This document shows, piece by piece, positions 41,831 to 41,831 of a DNA stretch of 41,831 nt. How positions within the stretch are numbered: the first letter of the stretch is position 1; each line of letters begins with the position of its first letter. The position numbers were made by a program, and so were the translations under genes. Source of the DNA: Bacteroidales bacterium (GTDB taxonomy: Bacteria; Bacteroidota; Bacteroidia; Bacteroidales; Paludibacteraceae); NCBI GenBank assembly GCA_022784645.1, contig JALFZG010000088.1, positions 1-41,831 of the forward strand, given 5' to 3'. The notes under the pieces were generated by a model, which was not told the DNA's origin, did not search any database, and worked only from the letters and a program-made list of their open reading frames with translations.

Positions 41831-41831
41831 A

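Overview
The window reads as chromosome from a member of the order Bacteroidales (phylum Bacteroidota). Nearly every transcription start that can be predicted carries the Bacteroidota promoter form TTTG or TTG, 20 bases, then TAnnTTTG. Start codons sit behind A-rich sequence without strong Shine-Dalgarno motifs. The gene set fits the phylum: a DUF3822-rsmD pair, a MutS2-DUF721-glucosaminidase cluster, an EF-G paralog lacking key GTPase residues, a THUMP-like methyltransferase beside coaE, and a secreted pectate lyase. Genus cannot be fixed from the sequence alone.

Layout. 1-1850 is an AbiE-like toxin/antitoxin pair on the minus strand. 1850-2845 is a non-coding stretch full of short hairpins. 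2846-4711 holds a small unknown protein, a Ca2+/Na+ antiporter and a small secreted protein, all minus. 4953-6404 is a tyrosine recombinase, divergently transcribed, whose 3' end runs into a second hairpin-rich stretch (about 6320-6894). 6892-10829 (minus) holds pectate lyase, rsmD, a DUF3822 protein and a membrane-anchored protein. 11093-16380 (plus) holds a RelA-type (p)ppGpp synthetase, an outer-surface regulatory-domain protein and aspS. 16612-21539 (plus) is a compact iorA-iorB-aminotransferase-CoA transferase operon. tRNA-Pro follows on the minus strand. 22246-29485 (plus) is a translationally coupled DUF2130-AddA-like-AddB-like operon. 29593-34220 (minus) holds the EF-G paralog, then coaE, a methyltransferase and a lipoprotein. 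34436-39085 (plus) holds a glucosaminidase/LysM protein, a DUF721 protein, mutS2 and a pseudouridine synthase. tRNA-Ser(GCT) lies at 39335. Beyond it is an accessory, AT-rich region to the window end, with two degenerate copies of the tRNA-Ser 3' end, a SHOCT-like secreted protein, helically phased short tandem repeats and the end of a probable transposase.

How the genes work together. The 16.6-21.5 kb operon fits a fermentative route for aromatic amino acids: transamination to an aryl-pyruvate, oxidative decarboxylation by IorAB to an aryl-acetyl-CoA, and CoA transfer to acetate. The 22-29 kb operon is a double-strand-break processing helicase/nuclease module with a predicted nuclease-like DUF2130 partner. 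The 34-39 kb cluster is housekeeping (cell wall, replication/repair, RNA modification).

The least explained content is non-coding. Two hairpin arrays flank the recombinase gene block, share a 33-base identical module, and contain repeats whose stems differ by compensatory base-pair changes. A hairpin of the same type interrupts a tRNA-Ser 3' relic at 40.95 kb. A separate 10-bp and 11-bp phased repeat tract lies at 41.1-41.5 kb. These are the best candidates for something undescribed.
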